DNA of 64,000 bases from the NCBI GenBank assembly GCA_943736015.1, contig OX031059.1, positions 19,778,001-19,842,000 of the forward strand. Reading direction: 5' to 3'. The translations under genes and the position numbers were made by a program. This DNA is from Tridacna crocea (lineage: Eukaryota > Mollusca > Bivalvia > Cardiida > Cardiidae). The first letter of the stretch is position 1. The number at the start of each line of letters is the position of its first letter. The notes beneath the pieces are model-generated. The model made no database searches, had not been told where the DNA came from, and saw nothing but the letters and a program-made list of their open reading frames with translations. This document shows positions 60,112-64,000 of this stretch, piece after piece.

Positions 60112-63100
60112 ATATGATTCAAACATGAGGATTTGGTCATGTAAGACATGTAGCAAGGTTTTCCAAAGTTACTGGAATTTAAACCTACACAGGCGAGCTC
60201 ACTTTGCTTTCCAACCATATATCTGCCAAAGAAAGTCTTGTTGTAGGGTAAGCCAAGTTCAGTTATTGTTGTTCTTACTGCAGATTAATGAACCCTTTAC
60301 AAAGCAACAAAATTTCAGACTTTGTCAAGTTGAAAGCTTGTATAGTCAACAAAATATTTGTGAATCCAAATTACCTAAATGCCAAAAGGAAATAACATTG
60401 TCGGAAAAGGAGAAAATGCTGGTTACTAGAAAAGTCTCCTTCCTCAGTGTTGTTAAAACCCTGGATTATGCCCTTTAACCCTTTACCAAAAAATCCCAAC
60501 ATTTAACAACCCTGAGAAAGAAACCTTTCGAAAATATTGTGGGGAAATGAGAAAATGCTGATGTCCAGCATTTTCCTCTATTCCCACAATGTTTTCTACT
60601 GTACCTGTCCTAAATCAAAACTTAGGATTTTAAGTCACTTTTATTTTATTGCCTTCTATTGCTTTCAACTTGGACAAATCTAAAATTGTGCCAATGGGTA
60701 AAGTGTTAATGGATAAATCAATAACAGGTCAAATGTGTCCAAAAGAAGTAGAAATTTTACTCATCATTGTGAGAAAACTGTTTTCCTACAATCTTTGTCA
60801 GGGCCTCATAAACCCTTTATCACACAGTGAGGACTTAAAGACCCTGAGGAAGAGGCCTATCGAAAACTTAGTGGGAAAAGGAGAATATGCTGGGAACCAG
60901 CATTTTCTCCTTTTCCCTCAAAGTTTTCTACTCTGTCAAAGAAATATTGCATCATTTGAGCCATTATGAAATTTTTGTCTGCAAATGGTTTCGAGTTGGA
61001 TAGGTCTAAAATTCTGCTGTGTGGGAAAGGGTTAATCAAGGTCTTTAAAATAGAGGATTGTGTGGTAATGGGTAGCCTCTGTTTTAAATGATGTAATGTT
61101 TTTATGGTCCAGAGGAAGGAGGCTTTTGAAATAACAAAGGAAAATGAAGAAAATGCTAGTGACTAATCATGTTGCTATCCTGCCAAACACCACAATTTTA
61201 GCCTTGTCAAAGTTGAAAGCATGTGGGAATGACAAATTTCAATGTAGCCTTTTACCAAACATTCCTGAGTTTTTACTAACCCTGAACAAAAAGCTTTTAC
61301 AAGCATAGGATGAAAAAGAGAGAATGCTAGCAAACAGTGCTTTCCCTTTTACTCAGTGTTTCCTACCCTTTCAAAGACACACTCAGTGTTTCCTACCCTT
61401 TCAAAGACATGTTTTATCATGCTAGCCACACTAAATTTGTCGCTTACAAATGCTTTGACCAGCCTAAAATTTTTTTGTCAGGCAGAGGGTTAGATGGTAC
61501 ATTTAGTATGTATTTGAAAGAGTAGGAAACAGCGTGGGAAAAGGGGAAAATGATAGCAACTAGCAAATTTCAAGAAGTCTTCTTTCTTAACATCATTAAA
61601 GGTCTTAGTTGTTTGGTAAAGGATTAATGCAGATATATGGCTTTGCCACAATAATTTCTATACTATCAAAAGGTGTCATATACACATAAGAAATGGCTTC
61701 ATCCTTGCTGTTATTAAGGGCCAATTAGAGATACCATAGAAATGCCTTATGGGGTAAAGGGTTAACAGATTTAAAGTCAGTGGATCAATACAAGACTGTT
61801 ATGGCCCTCTTGTTTTACTTTATGGTTTTGGAAAGTAGCAGTCCTTCAGTGACAAGAAAACAGGTGGTGGGGGGGGGGAAGGTTGTGAAAATTTAGTTTT
61901 AATTTCTAAAGGGTTATGAGAAATTTGTATCTGCTCTTAACTCTATACTGGACAACAAGTCTTTAGACTTATCCAAATTGGAAGCATTTGCAGATGACTA
62001 GTTAAATGTTAGTTAACTCTTTACCAAACAACAAAATATTAGACTGGGTCAAATTGAAAGCATTTGCACACAACAAAATAAACATCAAAAAGTGAAACTT
62101 GATTTTTGAAGAGTAGAAAACATCAAGGGTGGCAAAAAGCCGGTCAATATGAGTATTGACCGGGCCGGCGGTTTTAACCGGTTAAAACCGGTCAATACTG
62201 GTCGATTGGTGGTCAATTAAACTGGTTGATTGGGTCAATTGAATCACAGACTTAGATACCTGTCCTGTTTCTAAGCTAGTCTTAAAAGCTCTCCTAAATC
62301 CACTACTGAAGATATATTACATATTATCATCAGTATCATAGTTTTTATCAGTAAGGTCCCTTTTTTATTTGACCATAATTCAAAAGAAATTACTGCTGGT
62401 CAACTGAAGAGGTTGCTTGGATTGACCTTCCTCTTTGAACGTACATGCAGGTCAGTTCTTTTTAACCAAAGAACTTTAGAAGTTTTACTTACCATCATTC
62501 CTTATAGGTTAGATATCTATTTATAGTACTGCATCTTTTCTCTTTTTCTCTTCCCCACTACCACCACAAATATACTTAAGTTTTAGATTATTTAAAAGTT
62601 CAAAGATAGAATAAAAAAGCAGCTAATTTGAAACTTTCATGTAAAAATGAAAAAAGAAAGTGTCACCCATGTGTAAACCATTGTGAAATTTACCTGTCAG
62701 TAATCAATAGACATATTGAGTACCCATAAAGAGGCTTTGACTGATTAACTAAACAATAGTTCGGGATACATTAATGTCTGAAGCATATTCAAGTGTCAAC
62801 CTACACCATTACATTGTTGTCAAAACACATTAAAAGATGTAAAAGTTGTCCCTTTCTATCCCAATGGATGTGGCTTAAATTACAAAAAGGACCAATCATG
62901 TATCCCTATTTGGGATAGAATACTTGACACCAGGCCTTATTCCTAAAGTGTGAAATACTGACTTATATGCAATCAAGTTAATATCTTGATATATATATTA
63001 TACAGAGTTTTGGAAAACTGGCAAAAGCCAGCTGATAAGTAGCCTTGGCAGGGACAAAACATTCTTTCCACTAAAGTCAACTCTCATATTGGTGAATTTA

Positions 63101-64000
63101 ACCAACCTTGGAACCAAAATAGGTAAAAAACCCACAATAAATATCCACAAAATAGCATCAATATCCACTTAAAATGCATCTGATCAGTAAAATTTCCAAA
63201 TGACCACTACAAATATCCAATCGACCAGTATTGACCAGTATTGACCACTTTTGGAGTATTGACCGCCGGTTAAAACCACCCCTGGTTTCGACCGCCCAAC
63301 CTTGGAAAACATTGTGGGAAAAGGAGAAAATGGAGGTTACCAGCATTTTCTCCTTTTCCTACGTTTTCATAAGGCATCTCACTTGGGTCATTAATTGCAG
63401 GATTTTCTCCTTTAACTACAATGTTTTCAAAAGTTTTTATATTATTTGAATATAAGATTATTTGGAAAGGAAAAAGGTTTAGCTAAGTGTACTTTTTGTC
63501 GTTGCAGTCTTTTTCAACTCTATCGGGATATCAAGCACACAGCAGATTTCATGATAATAAAAGACAGTATCAGTGCAAGTTGTGTGGAAAAAGGTTCATA
63601 CATAGAACTCATCAGAGGCATCACAGTTGTGGTAGCACAAAACCCAGGAAATATAGATGTCACATATGCCAGCAGACATTCAAGGAGATATTGTCTCTTT
63701 CACATCATTTTTGCAGAAATCATTCAAAGAAAGATATAAAGAAGAGATCTTGTAAATCTTCAGTGTTACTGAAAGAGTTTGATCGTGATGTTAATTGTGA
63801 GAAAAATGATAATAAAATCTTGCTGAAAATAACAGCAGGGAAGTCTATGACAATTATTTCTCCCTCTAAAAAGTCTAGTCATGAAAAGAAGAAGAAAAGT
63901 AGGAACAAAAAATGTAAAAAGAAACCAAAGGAACCTTGTGCAAGAAATGGGATCATACTGTCCATCAAAAAAGGAACAATAAATATGTCAGGGGAAACAA
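60112..64000 (+). CDS. C2H2 zinc-finger protein, two exons, open at window end
   Basis: Exon A is 60112-60247 (CAG acceptor after a pyrimidine tract; donor GTAAGC). Exon B runs from 63508 (TTGCAG acceptor) past the window edge; phases join. Finger 1 is C-x2-C-x12-H-x3-H (WSCKTCSKVF...LNLHRRAH). Finger 2 is split by the intron: C-x4-C, then SFSTLSGYQAHSRFH. Finger 3 (YQCKLCGKRF) has irregular second-pair spacing (HHSC). Finger 4 is YRCHICQQTF with H-x4-H. A long Lys/Ser-rich tail follows (EKKKKSRNKKCKKKPKEP), likely a nuclear-localisation or DNA-contact region. The 5' exons are not identified. It is probably a nuclear DNA-binding regulator; the specific family is not recognised. Confidence 0.82.
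60292..60478 (-). repeat. MITE-1 in zinc-finger intron, stem damaged
   Basis: CCCTTTACAAAGCAACAAAA to GTTGTTAAAACCCTGG; the right stem is lost after GGTTACTAG. Confidence 0.65.
60475..60709 (+). repeat. MITE-1, complete copy
   Basis: TTAACCCTTTACCAAAAAAT to GGGTAAAGTGTTAA; centre GATGTCCAGC. Confidence 0.82.
60809..61035 (+). repeat. MITE-1, TTTGAGCC subtype
   Basis: AACCCTTTATCACACAGTG to GTGTGGGAAAGGGTTAA; stem with GGGAACCAGC centre. The arm matches 46433-46651. Confidence 0.85.
61095..61245. repeat. Two adjoining MITE-1 scraps
   Basis: A + left/central piece (GGAGGCTTTTGAAATAAC) meets a - left arm (AAACACCACAATTTTAGCC) at about 61183. Confidence 0.5.
61249..61492 (+). repeat. MITE-1 with a 31-bp tandem duplication
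   Basis: CCTTTTACCAAACATTCC to GTCAGGCAGAGGGTTA. ACTCAGTGTTTCCTACCC and the following TTTCAAAGACAC occur twice (about 61354 and 61381). Confidence 0.75.
61500..61627 (-). repeat. MITE-1 right half
   Basis: GAGTAGGAAACAGCGTGGG to GTTGTTTGGTAAAGGATTAA; the central palindrome is decayed. Confidence 0.6.
61640..61765 (-). repeat. MITE-2 half copy, inverted
   Basis: TTTGCCACAATAATTTC to CTTATGGGGTAAAGGGTTAA; the other arm and half of the stem are missing. Confidence 0.8.
61774..61806 (-). repeat. HINE-D terminal scrap
   Basis: GATCAATACAAGACTGTTATGG-like sequence ending GGCCCTCTTGTTT is the inverse of the HINE-D start. Confidence 0.5.
62013..63395 (-). repeat. Inner MITE-1 split by a hAT-like element
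   Basis: 62013-62123 (TTAACTCTTTACCAAACAAC to GTAGAAAACAT) and 63305-63395 (GAAAACATTGTGGGAAAAGG onward) form one - copy broken at the base of its stem. Confidence 0.82.
62124..63304. mobile_element. Non-autonomous hAT-like element, 1181 bp
   Basis: The 8-bp target duplication GAAAACAT occurs at 62116-62123 and 63305-63312. Inverted ends are CAAGGGTGGCAAAAAGCCGG and the inverse of CAAGGTTGGGCGGTCG; CAAGG-type ends and 8-bp duplications are hAT hallmarks. Subterminal repeats of CCGGTCAATACTGGTC and CGATTGG occur at both ends. The interior is A+T-rich without a gene. Confidence 0.88.

Larger units (their letters stand above)
61937..63435 (-). repeat. Outer MITE-1 with nested insertions
   Basis: Left arm 61937-62016 (ACTGGACAACAAGTC, GCATTTGCAGATGACTAG); a right stem scrap at about 63396-63435 (ATTTTCTCCTTTAACTAC). 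Between them lie another MITE-1 and a hAT-like element. Confidence 0.55.

Overview
The window is eukaryotic, A+T-rich, intron-rich DNA that looks like a bivalve mollusc. This rests on three things: short exons in long introns; very dense short DNA transposons; and Helitron-like repeats beginning ACAAGAGGGCCATGATGG with tandem cores and (GACG)n tracts, a layout known from bivalve 'pearl'/HINE elements. A dreissenid or another heterodont clam would fit, but species is an inference. No CRISPR array, rRNA or bona fide tRNA gene was seen.

Host genes. (1) A complete UMP-CMP kinase gene (CMPK1-like) lies on the + strand in six coding exons from 28907 to 38459, with all splice sites and phases consistent (196 aa, or 255 aa if an in-frame upstream ATG is used). 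(2) A complete COA7-like gene (Sel1-repeat mitochondrial complex IV assembly factor) lies on the - strand in three coding exons between 57311 and 51022 (221 aa). (3) A C2H2 zinc-finger gene on the + strand has exons at 60112-60247 and from 63508 past the window end. COA7 and a + strand exon ending at 57523 diverge from a short promoter with ETS-like and YY1-like sites; that exon may be the 5' leader of the zinc-finger gene.

Largest mobile element. 3061-14654 is an 11.6-kb two-gene DNA transposon with perfect 74-bp terminal inverted repeats and an 8-bp flanking direct repeat. Its + strand gene encodes a THAP DNA-binding domain followed by a DDE_Tnp_4 (Harbinger/ISL2EU-type) transposase. Its convergent - strand gene encodes a SWIM zinc finger followed by a YqaJ/lambda-exonuclease-type nuclease. 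Each end carries an array of 12-bp palindromes at a 22-bp period, nine copies on the left and eleven on the right. Both genes have in-frame stops and frameshifts although the inverted repeats are identical.

Rest of the window. The most frequent repeat, called MITE-1 here, is a roughly 225-bp TTAA-flanked element with a perfect central palindrome; over 60 copies and fragments can be recognised. By convention + means the copy reads TTAACYCTTTACCAAACAATCC first and ends GTTTGGTAAAGAGTTAA. MITE-2 (229 bp) has different arms but a related central palindrome. These elements nest in each other at TTAA. Several insertions have an uninterrupted paralogue in the same window, so insertion sites can be read directly. 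Other elements are hAT-like elements with 8-bp target duplications (16057-17300, 62124-63304), an element with GGCCGGGAAT ends (19346-20567), GGGTCTGTATTC-ended elements, Helitron-like elements of two types (called HINE-D and HINE-E), and a tRNA-derived SINE with a 13-bp target duplication. The transposons form the introns and spacers; the host genes have kept their exons and splice sites intact among them.
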